Positions 25,568 through 34,183 are shown, counted from the stretch's first letter. The stretch is 64,000 nucleotides of DNA from Rhodopseudomonas sp. P2A-2r (GCF_026015985.1 NZ_CP110389.1:4558001-4622000); one strand, 5' to 3'. The notes: a model not told the origin generated them from the sequence alone. Program-made: numbers and translations.

Positions 25568-25798
25568 GGCTAGCGCGCTTTCCCTCGCCCCCGCGCAGCG
25601 TAGCTGCGCGAGGTGGGAGAGGGTGGATCGAAGCCCGCGACTTGTCCGCCGAAGCTCGCAGAGCGAAGGCGGATGCGGGTTCGAGACGGGAGAGGGGGTG
25701 TCGGAGATGGGGGCGCCCCCTCTCCCGTCTTCGCTGCGCGAAGCCACCCTCTCCCGCCCTGCGCAAAGCTTCGCTTTGCTTGATGGGAGAGGGAAAGA
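25568..25798. repeat. Composite intergenic repeat with CCTCTCCC inverted arms
   Basis: The region has CCTCGCCC/GGGAGAGGG at its ends and a central inverted pair (GACGGGAGAGGGGG...CCCCCTCTCCCGTC at about 25687-25730). It also has the palindromes GCGCAGCGTAGCTGCGC and AAGCTTCGCTTTGCTT. This is a typical multi-palindrome intergenic mosaic of Bradyrhizobiaceae. No gene is likely inside it. Confidence 0.7.
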
Positions 25799-25804
25799 GC
25801 CGCC

Positions 25805-25981
25805 CTACCCCTTGGCGCGCTTCAGCGGCTTGCGCGGCGGCGTCTTCACGCGCGGCTTCTCGATGGCCTTGCGCTGCAGCTCGCCGAGATGGGCGAGGAA
25901 TTCGCGGAACACGCTGAGATGCGGCTTCTGTGCCTTGGTCTCGGTGCGGATCGCGCTGAGCATGCTGTGCAGGTGGTCCAT
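25805..25981 (-). CDS. Small basic protein of the head module (58 residues)
   Basis: 'MDHLHSMLSAIRTETKAQKP' and 'HLSVFREFLAHLGELQRKAI' form helices followed by a Lys/Arg/Pro-rich tail 'EKPRVKTPPRKPLKRAKG'. AAGGAG lies 9 nt before ATG 25981, so translation is well supported. It sits between the membrane protein gene (13 bp upstream) and the prohead protease, a position that in gene-transfer-agent-like clusters holds short uncharacterised genes. A DNA- or capsid-binding role is only a guess from its charge. Confidence 0.7.
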   Translation of the reverse strand: MDHLHSMLSAIRTETKAQKPHLSVFREFLAHLGELQRKAIEKPRVKTPPRKPLKRAKG

Positions 25982-25994
25982 GGCCAGGTCTCCT

Positions 25995-26207
25995 TCAATC
26001 ATCCTGGGCGTCGTCGACGCGGTGCAGCCGTCCGCTGTGGCGGTTGAAGCGTTCCAGCTCGCGGACGAAATCGTCGAAGCGTTTCGAGGCCGCCGCCAGC
26101 TCGCGCAGCGCGAACCACGCCGCAGCCGACGCCGCGATCGCCCACAGCAGCAGCGCCACGTGGGCGAGGTCGCCGCGCTCGGCAAAGATGCGGATCAGGT
26201 CCGACAT
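25995..26207 (-). CDS. Small single-helix membrane protein of the head module (70 residues)
   Basis: 'MSDLIRIFAERGDLAHVALL' leads into one membrane helix ('ALLLWAIAASAAAWFALREL', about residues 17-36) and a charged cytoplasmic tail 'RFDDFVRELERFNRHSGRLH'. It starts at ATG 26207 and lies 13 bp upstream of the 58-residue gene on the same strand, so they are probably co-translated. Similar short membrane proteins occur between portal and protease genes in Rhizobiales GTA-like loci. Confidence 0.7.
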   Translation of the reverse strand: MSDLIRIFAERGDLAHVALLLWAIAASAAAWFALRELAAASKRFDDFVRELERFNRHSGRLHRVDDAQDD

Positions 26208-26359
26208 GGCGATGGCTCGCGGGCGGCGCGACGGGCACGCAGACTGCGGCCATGCGGATGCGCCGCCCGGCGGCCGGTGCGCAACGCGCGGCGGATGCCG
26301 CAGTCAGAATAGCGATGAAGTATCAGTCGTGGCGCAGCCGGCGCGCGGCGACAGTCGGC

Positions 26360-27114
26360 TCAGGACGACGATGCGACCGCGGCGTCGTCCGCTCCCGGCC
26401 AGATCTCGTCGACCACCGGCGCCGCGTCGGCGTGCGCCAACCGCGCTTCGGCGCTCCGTGGGCCGCTGCTGCGCGGCGGCGCCGGGCGGGCGATGCGCCG
26501 CTCCAGCTCGCCGCGGTTGACCGGCGCGACGAACTGCACGGCAAAGCCGCTCGGCAGATGCCGCACCACGCGGCCGACGCAGGCACCCACCGCCAGCGGC
26601 GTGCCGATCGCCGGCTGCACGTCGGCCGACACCGCCACCCCCGACACCGACATGTCGATGACAAAGCAGCTGTGCAGGCTGCCATCGCCGAAGGTCAGCA
26701 TCGAATGCGGGCTCGACGGCACGATCCGCGCCTGCTTGCGGGCGTCCTGGATGGTGGCATCCTTCTGACGCTTCTCCAGCCAGGTGAGCTGGTTCGACAT
26801 GCGGGCGCGCATCGCCTGGTCCATCGCCAGCTCGAGCAGGAAGCCGCCGGCCACGGTGTCGCTGATGCGGCCCTGCAGCGTGCCGAAATCGCCGAAATAG
26901 GAGGTAATGGACTCGCCGATCCTGCCGACCACCGGCACGTCGACGATCATGCGGAACGGCGACACCCGGCTGGTGCGGCAGGCAAAGCTGCGCGGCTTCC
27001 CTTGGCATCAAGCCAGTTGGACAGCGTGTAACTGCCACCGACGACGATGTTGACAGCGCGCTGCTTGAGAAACTGGCTGACAGACACGGCACTTTCCTCG
27101 CGGTCGATCTGCAT
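26360..27114 (-). pseudogene. Double PilZ-domain protein (cyclic-di-GMP receptor), one frameshift as given
   Basis: Restored, about 251 residues with two PilZ-like modules. The N-terminal module spans 'IVVGGSYTLSNWLDAKGKPR', 'SFACRTSRVSPFRMIVDVPV' and 'VGRIGESITSYFGDFGTLQG'; its ligand residues are degenerate. The C-terminal module has the canonical pair: 'RKQAR' (RxxxR, about residues 131-135 of the restored protein) and 'DMSVSGVAV' (DxSxxG). The break is near 27001; one G added to GGG restores 'KGKPRSFACR'. Start ATG 27114, with a GTG at 27135 as an alternative. It lies next to a GGDEF gene on the same strand, so a cyclic-di-GMP maker and receptor are neighbours. Confidence 0.8.
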
Positions 27115-27199
27115 ACGCGAATCGTACACGCTCAAAACGTAACGTAGTTTAATACCACGGAGAAAGCCATGGGACGGAAGCCTATACTACCGGCAACGG

Positions 27200-28483
27200 T
27201 TACCGGGCATTTACGACTTCCGCGCAGATTTGACGCAATGCGGTAGAACATTGACGTCCACTGCCGACTTCGGCCAGGAGCGAGGCACAACGTTCCTCTG
27301 CGGCGGCGAGCGGCGGCCAGACCTGATTTCGCCCCCTCATCTTGGCGACATAGAGTGCGCTATCAGCCGCAGCGATCAGTTCAGTAGCCGACAGCGCCGT
27401 GACGTTACAGGCAGCAACGCCAAAGCTCGCCGTCACGACACCACCCTGGTCAGAGCTTTCATTGGGGATCTCCGCCTGCTCAATTGCCCTGCGAATTCGC
27501 TCCGCAATGCGTACGGCATCGACCAGCTGCAACTGCGGCAGCAACAGCAGGAATTCTTCTCCACCGTAGCGAATGGCATGGTCTCCAGCGCCGCGCAACT
27601 CTGCGATCAGGGTCGCGGCAATACGCTTCAGACAGAGATCTCCGGCGCCGTGTCCGTACCTATCATTCAGGTTCTTGAAGTTGTCGACGTCAAGCATCAC
27701 GACGGATACGAACGACGCTCCATGTTTTGGCGCAGACCAGAGCTTGAGCAATTCTTCGTCCAGATGGTGCCTGTTCGCCAATCCAGTTAGTGTATCACGC
27801 CTCGCTGCCGCGTCAGCCTGGGCATGACGCAGGCGATCTCTCAATGAATAGAGGTAGGCTCTTCTCAGATCGCGCTCCATTGTAAAGTTTGCGACCAGCG
27901 TGATGTAGGCGCATATGCCAACCTGCACCAAGATCATCGTTGCCACCGGCCCCGAAAGATAGCTGGCCGACAGGACCACCACAACATGGCATACCAGGAT
28001 GATCGCCGTAACCGACCAGGCAAATCGGAACACCAGACGATGCAGGGATACATTTGTATAGAGAAGCGTCGGCATTACCACATACTGATAGTGAGCCGCG
28101 CCCTCGCTCACCGTTAATGCAAAACCCGTGTCTATCTGCAGAATGATAAGGACCGGCACGCTCGCGGCCAGACACTCCCGCACAAAAGCACTCGGTCTCC
28201 TGGAAATCAGCCAGGCGGCCATTAACATCCAGGGCGTTACCACAACGCAATGAAGCCACACCGCCAACCGCAGCACATCGGGCACGAGCAGCCAGTCAGC
28301 TATCAAGAAGCAATTGTAGAGTACTGCCGAGACGAAAATTCAGAGAGTCAGGCGCCGGCATCGATTTGCGTTGGTATCCGCCTCGAACTGCCGCTCTATT
28401 TCAGGCGGAAAGGCGACTACACGTTTCCGCAGCAGGCCCATATGGGCCTCGACAGTCTCCAAGCTCAAAGGCGCGTAAGACAT
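27200..28483 (-). pseudogene. Membrane diguanylate cyclase (GGDEF) with an in-frame nonsense codon
   Basis: The frame from ATG 28483 ('MSYAPLSLETVEAHMGLLRK') is continuous to 27200 except for a TGA at 28340-28342, where 'RRLTL' is followed by 'IFVSAVLYNCFLIADWLL'. Trp would fit. Downstream are about six membrane helices and then a GGDEF domain with intact 'IRYGGEEFLLLLP' and 'DVDNFKNLNDRYGHGAGD'. The catalytic half could be made from an internal TTG at 28306, but the first helix would be lost. Unlike most broken genes here, the lesion is a substitution, so it may be genuine. Confidence 0.8.
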
Positions 28484-28730
28484 TCCGACCTGCCAGCAAT
28501 AAACCTGCAGCCTGCCCTCTAAATGCTTTCAATCTGATTTCGTAACAGAATTAAGTTTTTATCGACGGCAACACGTCGGGCAAATCACGACGTAAGCCAG
28601 CACCACCTATGCGGAGACCGGTCAGGGCCTTCGCAAACTGGATAACCATTGTTTTGGCACCGACGCTCGATGCCGGCCGCGTCTACTTGTATGTCTCTGT
28701 TACCCATCCGGCCGCGCTGCGGTCCGACAT

Positions 28731-28887
28731 CCGCTACGTCGGCGCGCCTGAATCGGCTGCTCTACAGCCGGTCGCCGCCTTCGATCGGCGCGTAGCCGAC
28801 CGCCTCGCGCTTTTCGTTCAGGGTCAGGAACGCCGCGCCCGAGACGCGCTCCCACAGCGCCGCGCGGTCCGCGGCCAGCGCGTCGAT
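28731..28887. repeat. 157-bp duplicate of the portal gene 3' end, copy A (orphan)
   Basis: This segment matches 30059-30215 base for base along its whole length without gaps, apart from a handful of substitutions. In copy B the minus strand is the last ~42 codons of the portal gene plus its downstream flank. Here it is detached from any portal gene. It marks a duplication or an aborted recombination. Confidence 0.85.
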
Positions 28888-29085
28888 ACTACCTGGCAGA
28901 GCGGCAGGGGGCGTCCAGCGCCATTTCGCCCGCGGGGTTAGTGGAACTCTGCGGATCTACAGGGCATTCGACGCAAAATGGCCGCGTTTCAACGTCGGCC
29001 GCGCGCAGACCCGCCGCGGGGCAAACGCGACCGCGCTGATCCGACGTACAGGAACAGGACGCGCCAAGAGGCGGATATCTAAGTA

Positions 29086-29451
29086 TCAACGTCGGTTTGG
29101 CGGTCGCGGCACCGGAAACGCTTCGGGCGGCAGGTCCTTGCTCGCAATCCATTCGATGCTGGTCGGTATCTCGCCGTCGGTTTCCATAAACTCCTTCACC
29201 GCCTTCCAAGCCAGTGGAAACGGGATGAACAGACCAACCGACAGCGGTGTATCGTGTAGCGATCTGACGAATTCGCCGAGCCGGCTGAGATCTCCTCTGG
29301 CGTTGTAGTTGAACTTTTTCTGCTCCCGGCCGTCCCATTTGTCGTAAGCGAGATAAACGCCGAGTTCAGGTTTTCCGACCATGGCCAGAGCGGCGCCGAC
29401 CTGATTGATCTCGGGCAAAGCAGCCGTGCCGTCGAGCCCTTTAACATCCAT
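29086..29451 (-). CDS. Imm1-like protein (candidate orphan immunity protein)
   Basis: A 121-residue soluble protein. 'MDVKGLDGTAALPEINQVGA' begins it; the second half has 'LGEFVRSLHDTPLSVGLFIP' and 'FPLAWKAVKEFMETDGEIPT' followed by 'SIEWIASKDLPPEAFPVPRP'. The pattern of a Pro/Leu-rich turn, an 'A..A..EF..T.G..P..IEW' segment and a C-terminal Pro tail recalls the Imm1 immunity family. That assignment is from memory of the family. No toxin lies next to it; instead it sits between the two copies of the portal 3' end. Composition is more AT-rich than the head genes. ATG 29451 has no clear Shine-Dalgarno sequence. Confidence 0.5.
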   Translation of the reverse strand: MDVKGLDGTAALPEINQVGAALAMVGKPELGVYLAYDKWDGREQKKFNYNARGDLSRLGEFVRSLHDTPLSVGLFIPFPLAWKAVKEFMETDGEIPTSIEWIASKDLPPEAFPVPRPPNRR

Positions 29452-29815
29452 TCCCCAGCTATCATTACCACCTAGGTAAGACTACTCTTGCCCCTTCGGG
29501 GCAAGAAAGAAGCGTGCAAGCGCGCTCGGATCAGGCCAATCGCACCATCTGAAACTATCAAAATAGATGCTCTTCTTCACCTATATCTCCCGCTCAACCA
29601 CCCACCATTCCACAGCGCCCTCTCCAAAGTAGCCAAACGCCATCCAACATTCGCGCTCGATCTGTGGAATCCGCACGGTCGTGACGCGGCGGCATGGCTA
29701 TTATTCGTGCACTTCCCCGTAGTGCCCCGGTCTTTCCGCAAACGGGCGAAACAAGCCATAAGCCTGCGACCGATACAGCGACCGACGGCCCATCATGTTA
29801 TCCGAGAAATTTACC
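29452..29815. other. AT-richer gap; no gene seen
   Basis: About 360 bp between the divergent Imm1-like gene and the CxxC gene. Its lower GC than the flanks suggests foreign sequence. It probably holds both promoters. No structured RNA or repeat is recognised. Confidence 0.35.
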
Positions 29816-30079
29816 ATGCGTCCGCCATGCCCGAACTGCCGCTACGACATGACGGCGACGGATCTGCACAATCTGTTCGTCTGCACGCCGTGCCGGCAGA
29901 TCATGCAGTTCTTCGGTACGCCGGCCGATAGATCGACGCCGGCGCAGCCGCGCCGCCTGCCGGCGATCGATGCCGTCCGGCCGCAGCCGCTGCATGTCGA
30001 GATGTCAGCGGCGCCCGCGCCGCGCCACACGATGTCTGCGCCGCAGGCGTCCCGGCAACCGCTACGTCGGCGCGCCTGA
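29816..30079 (+). CDS. Small zinc-ribbon protein with disordered tail (87 residues)
   Basis: 'MRPPCPNCRYDMTATDLHNL' and 'FVCTPCRQIMQFFGTPADRS' contain CPNC and CTPC, a four-cysteine zinc ribbon with a 17-residue spacer. The rest is Pro/Arg/Ala-rich and ends inside the 157-bp repeat. ATG 29795 is an alternative in-frame start. The reading frame probably originally ended elsewhere, because the last five codons are repeat sequence. Function unknown. Confidence 0.55.
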   Translation: MRPPCPNCRYDMTATDLHNLFVCTPCRQIMQFFGTPADRSTPAQPRRLPAIDAVRPQPLHVEMSAAPAPRHTMSAPQASRQPLRRRA

Positions 30080-30215
30080 ATCTGCTGCTCTACAGCCGGT
30101 CGCCGCCTTCGATCGGCGCGTAGCCGACCGCCTCGCGCTTTTCGTTCAGCGTCAGGAACGCTGCAGCCGAGACGCGCTCCCACAGCGCCGCGCTGTCCGC
30201 GGCCAGCGCGTCGAT
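30059..30215. repeat. 157-bp direct repeat, copy B (portal 3' end in place)
   Basis: Partner of 28731-28887, offset 1328 bp. It covers the stop and about the last 42 codons of the portal gene (minus strand) and 31 bp beyond it. The intervening segment carries the Imm1-like and CxxC genes. Confidence 0.85.
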
Positions 30216-31277
30216 GCGGTCGGTGTCGATGACCACGCGGATGCCGTCGCCGAATTGCGGCGCCAGCCATTGCGCGATGGCGTGGCCGACCCTTGATGCC
30301 AGCGGCAGCACGGTCTGGCGGAAGAACACCCGGTTGGCCTCCTGGAAATTGGCATAGGTGTTGTCGCCGGGAATCCCGAGCAGCATCGGCGGCACGCCGA
30401 ACGCCAGCGCGATCTCGCGCGCCGCGGCGTGTTTGGCTTCGAGGAAGTCCATGTCCTTGGGTGTCAGCGACATCGCCTTCCAGTCGAGTCCGCCTTCCAG
30501 CAGCAACGGCCGGCCGGCATTGACCGCGCCCTGATAATTGCCTTCGAGTTCGCGCTTCAGCCGTTCGAACTGTTGATCGTTCAGCACCGCCCCCTCGGGG
30601 CCCGCATAGACCAGCGCGCCGGACGGCCTTGCGGCATTGTCGAGCAGCGCCTTGTTCCATTTCGCCGCCGCATTGTGGGTGTCGAGCGCCACCGCGGCGG
30701 CCTCGATCGGCGCCAGCCCATAGTGATCGTCGAGCGGGTGGAAGAACGTCAGATGCAGGATCGGCGGCACCATTGATGCGAGCTGGTCGAACCGCACGCT
30801 GCGACCGCCGACGCTGTACTCATAGGCCTCGGCCCAGCCGTCAGGACCGGGCACCACCTTCATGCGGTCCGGCCGCAACGCATAGAGCTCGCGCACGTCG
30901 TGCTGTCGCACGGCCTCATTCGGCGAGACCGCTTCGATGTAGGCATTGCCGGCCAGCAGCAGATGCGCATAGAGCATCTCGAAGAACACGCCGCCGTCCT
31001 GGCGCGGATTGGGCCGCGTCAGCAATTGCCACAGCGGATGTGCCTCGCGCTCGCTGGCGCCGTCGAACACCAGGAACGGACACGCCGCGGCGTTCTCGGC
31101 AATGAGGCGCACCGCACGATGCACGACGGCATTGCCGACGAACCCTTCGCGCGCCAGTGCCGCATAGTCGCGCGGCGTCCACCGCGCCCGCCCGCCGCTC
31201 TCATAGGCCAGCAGCCGCGCGGTCCGGCTGGCTTTCGCTTCGGGAGGGGCGAGATAGGCTTTGAGTCGGTTGAACAT
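30090..31277 (-). CDS. HK97-type phage/GTA portal protein
   Basis: A 395-residue portal protein that forms the packaging channel at the head vertex. Typical segments are 'YAALAREGFVGNAVVHRAVR', 'IAENAAACPFLVFDG', 'LLAGNAYIEAV', 'ELYALRPDRMKVVPGPDGW', 'LHLTFFHPLDDHYGLAPIEA' and 'AFGVPPMLLGIPGDNTYANF' (the conserved GVPP..LG). GAGAGA lies 8 nt before ATG 31277, giving 'MFNRLKAYLAPPE'; two in-frame starts further upstream (31298, 31316) are less convincing. It lies 185 bp downstream of terminase copy 2. The 3' end is duplicated at 28731-28887. Confidence 0.92.
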   Translation of the reverse strand: MFNRLKAYLAPPEAKASRTARLLAYESGGRARWTPRDYAALAREGFVGNAVVHRAVRLIAENAAACPFLVFDGASEREAHPLWQLLTRPNPRQDGGVFFEMLYAHLLLAGNAYIEAVSPNEAVRQHDVRELYALRPDRMKVVPGPDGWAEAYEYSVGGRSVRFDQLASMVPPILHLTFFHPLDDHYGLAPIEAAAVALDTHNAAAKWNKALLDNAARPSGALVYAGPEGAVLNDQQFERLKRELEGNYQGAVNAGRPLLLEGGLDWKAMSLTPKDMDFLEAKHAAAREIALAFGVPPMLLGIPGDNTYANFQEANRVFFRQTVLPLASRVGHAIAQWLAPQFGDGIRVVIDTDRIDALAADSAALWERVSAAAFLTLNEKREAVGYAPIEGGDRL

Positions 31278-31323
31278 GCGCAGTTCTCTCGATGCCATGA
31301 CTTGCAGTCGCGCCACGCCACCG

Positions 31324-31355
31324 ACTGGATCGCCCGCGAAAGCGGGCGATCCAGT
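31324..31355. repeat. Perfect 14-bp inverted repeat between terminase and portal
   Basis: ACTGGATCGCCCGC, a GAAA tetraloop and GCGGGCGATCCAGT. A degenerate second copy of the left arm follows at about 31399-31425. This GACTGGATCGCCCG type of palindrome is a common dispersed intergenic element in rhizobia. It could limit read-through from terminase into portal. Confidence 0.85.
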
Positions 31356-31462
31356 ATCCGGCGGCGTTTCGCTTCAGTTTCTTTGGCCCGCGTTGACTGG
31401 ATCGCCCCGTCGAGCCGGGCGATGACAGGCTTGCATTGTTGCCCGCGCAGGCGCGCGTCGAG

Positions 31463-32835
31463 CTACAACACCCTGATCCGCGGCCCGACATGCTTCGGGA
31501 CCAGCGCCAGCGACGCCACCGCCCAGACCAGCGCGTCGACGCGGTCCGGCGAGCGGCCCGAGGACAGTCCGGTGGCGGCGAAGTCGCACATCTCGTCTTC
31601 CAGCGCGGCGAACACGCCGGCATGTTTCACCCGGCCCTGCTCGTACAGGGTCGCCACCGGCTCCGCGCGCAGCCATTTTCCGCGCAGCGCCCGCACCGGG
31701 GTGACCGGCACGGCGGCATCGACCTCGTTGATGACCGCGTGCACCATCTCGCCGCCCTGGTTGACTTCCACCACCTGCGCGGCGGCCTGCAATCGTCGCC
31801 ACAGCGCGATGGCCTTCATCGCCCACGCGGCCGGCGTCACCGCGGACACGGTGCCGTCGGCGAGCACATAGACCGTGCCGCTCTCGGCGATGCCGGCGGC
31901 GACGATGCCGCAGCAATCGGCGCGCTTGCCCGACGACACCGGCGGATCGACGGCGACCACGATGCGCTGCAGGTCCGGCGCCTCGGCCACGCGGCATTCG
32001 TCGAGCAGCGCGCGCGACCACAGCGCGTCAGGCCGGTCCTCGATGATCTCGCCGTCGAGTTCCTGGCGGCCGATGCGCGTGCCGGCATAGCGCGCCATCA
32101 CGCCCTCCAAGAACGTCGGCGCCAGATTGTGGGCGTTGGCTGCGGTCGCCGCGCGCGACACCACGCTGGCGGGATCGTCGATCAGCCGTTTCAGCAACGC
32201 AGTCGGCCGCGGCGTGGTGGTGATCAGCTGCCGCGGCTGGCTTCCCAGCCGCAGGCCGAATTGCAGCATGTCGAAGGCGGCTTCGGCATGGCGCCATTTG
32301 GCCAGTTCATCCGACCACGCGCCGCAGAACTGCGGGCCGCGCAGGCTCTCCGGATCTTCCGCGGAAACGCCTGCGCCACCGCGCCGTTGCGCCATTCCAG
32401 CCGCTTTCGCGAGGGCAGCCAGAGCGGCCGTTCGTGCGGCGGATGCACCGCGAGCAGCCCGGACACGCCCTCGATCATCACCTCGCGCACCTCGTGCTCG
32501 GTCTCTCCGACCAGCGCGATGCGCGACGCCGCCTCGCTGGCGAACGGCGGCAGGCCAAGCGCCTGGGCGCGGATCCATTCAGCACCGGCGCGGGTCCTGC
32601 CGGCGCCGCGGCCGCCGATCATCAGCCAGGTCAGCCAAGGCTTTCCGTTCGGCGCCAGCAGCGGCGGCGTTTGATGAGCATGGGCGAACAGATCCCAATG
32701 CGCATTGAGGTCATCCATTTCCTCCTGGCTCATGGTCTGCAGCAGGTACAGCCGTTGCTCTTCCGACCATTCCTTCCAGTCGTTGCCAAAGGATTCGGCG
32801 GAACGCGTCAAGGTCTCGGGCAGCGCTTGGTCCAT
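31463..32835 (-). pseudogene. Phage/GTA large terminase, copy 2, one frameshift as given and altered Walker A
   Basis: Restored, about 457 residues, clearly homologous to copy 1 over its whole length ('RKRLEWRNGAVAQAF', 'DPESLRGPQFCGAWSDELAKW', 'GRQELDGEIIEDRPDALWSR', 'GLSSGRSPDRVDALVWAV'). The frame breaks near 32365; one T added to TTT restores 'AQAFSAEDPESLRGPQ'. Walker A reads 'GGRGAGRTRAG', with Arg (AGG) in place of the invariant Lys (AAG in copy 1). If real, that would abolish packaging ATPase activity. Start ATG 32835 gives 'MDQALPETLTRSAESFG'. The first 125 bp overlap the end of the upstream histone-like gene. Nuclease acidic residues appear conserved. Confidence 0.88.
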
Positions 32836-33430
32836 GGGCAGGCCTCTGCAACTCGTCAGCTGCGCGCAGCCGCCGCACCTCGGTGAGCGTGCGCGCCAAT
32901 GACGCCAGCGTGCGGGCGCGGCGCTCCGCCTCGCTGCGCTGCTGCGGTTTCACATGGTGGCCGCCGACGATGGTTTCGATCTGCATCAGCTCGCGTTCGA
33001 CCGCGCGGGTGACGCGCTCGACCAGCGCCACCCCGGCGGCCGGCGGCGGATCGGCGGCCTTGTCGACGGCCGTGCGCCGCAGCCGCGCCAGTTTCTGCTG
33101 CGCGACTTCGTCGTGCTGGTCGATTACTACATCGGTCTCGTCGACGCGCAGTAATGTCGCGTCCTGGGTCCGCTTGCGCGCGAGCACGGCAGCATCGCGC
33201 TTCTCCTTGAGCAGCCGCCTGGCGGTGCGCGGCGCAACCGGCTTCTTAGCCGCGGCTTTCTTTACCGGTGTTTTCTTGACGGTCTTCTTGACCGCTTGCT
33301 TCGCCGCCGGTTTCTTAGCCACCGGCTGTTTCGCTGCGGCCGTCTTCTTCACCGCGGTCTTGCGGACGCGACTCACAACTTCAGCCCGCGCCGGCTTTCT
33401 GGCCGGCCGGGCTGCGGATATCGTTGCCAT
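32711..33430 (-). CDS. Histone H1-like N-terminus fused to a terminase-associated C-terminal domain
   Basis: A 239-residue protein. Residues about 20-75 are an AlgP/histone H1-like Lys-Ala-Pro tract with repeated KKTAAAK, KKPAAK and KKTPVKK units. Residues 75-120 are charged, and residues 120-239 hold helices 'ALVERVTRAVERELMQIETI', 'RRARTLASLARTLTEVRRLR' and 'AARDLDAFRRILWQRLEGMV'. The last two match the C-terminus of the HTH packaging protein of copy 1 ('AERVARTLSTLTQTLAKVRAL', 'DDFRRELARRIDAYV'). A lysine-rich tail could bind or compact DNA; a role in packaging is inferred from position. ATG 33430 has no strong ribosome-binding site. The 3' end overlaps the terminase start by 125 bp. Confidence 0.75.
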   Translation of the reverse strand: MATISAARPARKPARAEVVSRVRKTAVKKTAAAKQPVAKKPAAKQAVKKTVKKTPVKKAAAKKPVAPRTARRLLKEKRDAAVLARKRTQDATLLRVDETDVVIDQHDEVAQQKLARLRRTAVDKAADPPPAAGVALVERVTRAVERELMQIETIVGGHHVKPQQRSEAERRARTLASLARTLTEVRRLRAADELQRPAHGPSAARDLDAFRRILWQRLEGMVGRATAVPAADHEPGGNG

Positions 33431-33477
33431 GGTTCGATCTCGCTGGAACTGGCGTCGTCGCGGGAAGCGACGTCCCG

Positions 33478-33630
33478 TCAGGTGCGGAAGAATACGAACC
33501 AGACGACACCAAGGATTAAAATCGCAAGGCCTGTGCTGATGGCCAACAGCGCGAGTACCGAGGGGCCGGGTTCGCCCTGCCGCGCCTCGGTTGGCGTTTC
33601 CACTATCTGACCGTTTTGTTTGGTTGCCAT
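33478..33630 (-). CDS. Small single-helix membrane protein (50 residues)
   Basis: 'MATKQNGQIVETPTEARQGE' is a polar N-terminus followed by one membrane helix ('VLALLAISTGLAILILGVVW', about residues 25-44) and 'FVFFRT'. A purine-rich AAAGAAGG lies just upstream of ATG 33630. It lies 47 bp before the histone-like gene on the same strand. Short membrane proteins of this look are frequent in Bradyrhizobium and uncharacterised. Confidence 0.7.
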   Translation of the reverse strand: MATKQNGQIVETPTEARQGEPGPSVLALLAISTGLAILILGVVWFVFFRT

Positions 33631-33902
33631 GGTGCCTTCTTTCCCTGACGTACCCGCAGGCACGAAGTGTCGAAGGCCAACGCACTATATGGGGCGATGT
33701 TCCTCATCGCCGGGCCACCGGCGAGGCAATCCACAACCACGCACCGCTGACGCGGCGCTTGTCTGAAACCCAATTGTGGAGCATGCCGTGAAGCTACCCC
33801 GGCAGCGCGACGCTGTCAAGGGTTTAAATCCTACATCGGATCGCCTGCCGTGCCTGCCCGCGCGGCGGACTGCATCGAATTGAAATTCCTGAGGGATCCG
33901 CC

Positions 33903-34183
33903 ATGACCGATACGCCCGACACCTTCGTGCCCATCCGCGATCTGCCGGCAGCGCCGATTATTTTTTCGAGTTCTGTCCGACGCTGGGCAACAACCAGGGC
34001 CTGATCAACATCATGCTGGCCGCCGGCATCGTGATGCCTACGGCCACGAGTGCCACTGACGTGGTGCCGGTGGCCGTGGCGCATTTGCGCTGCTCGACCG
34101 CTGCCGCCACCCAGTTGCGCGACGCCATCAACAAGGCGTTGCTGATCGGTGCGCCGGTCGAGCAGCAGGGCCGCTCGAACTGA
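33903..34183 (+). pseudogene. Small protein of unknown function, one frameshift as given
   Basis: From ATG 33903 the frame reads 'MTDTPDTFVPIRDLPAA', then leaves frame near 33955. Adding one C restores 'DYFFEFCPTLGNNQGLINIM', 'LAAGIVMPTATSATDVVPVA' and 'AATQLRDAINKALLIGAPVE' to a stop at 34181. The restored ~93-residue product is soluble, with a helical C-terminus. I recognise no family. GGATCCGCC precedes the ATG. It is convergent with the DUF3551 gene, 6 bp apart. Confidence 0.55.

Noticed and set aside
25568..25798. Coding frames in the CCTCTCCC repeat region
   Set aside because: Composition follows palindromic repeats on both strands; the supported genes start at 25510 and 25981.
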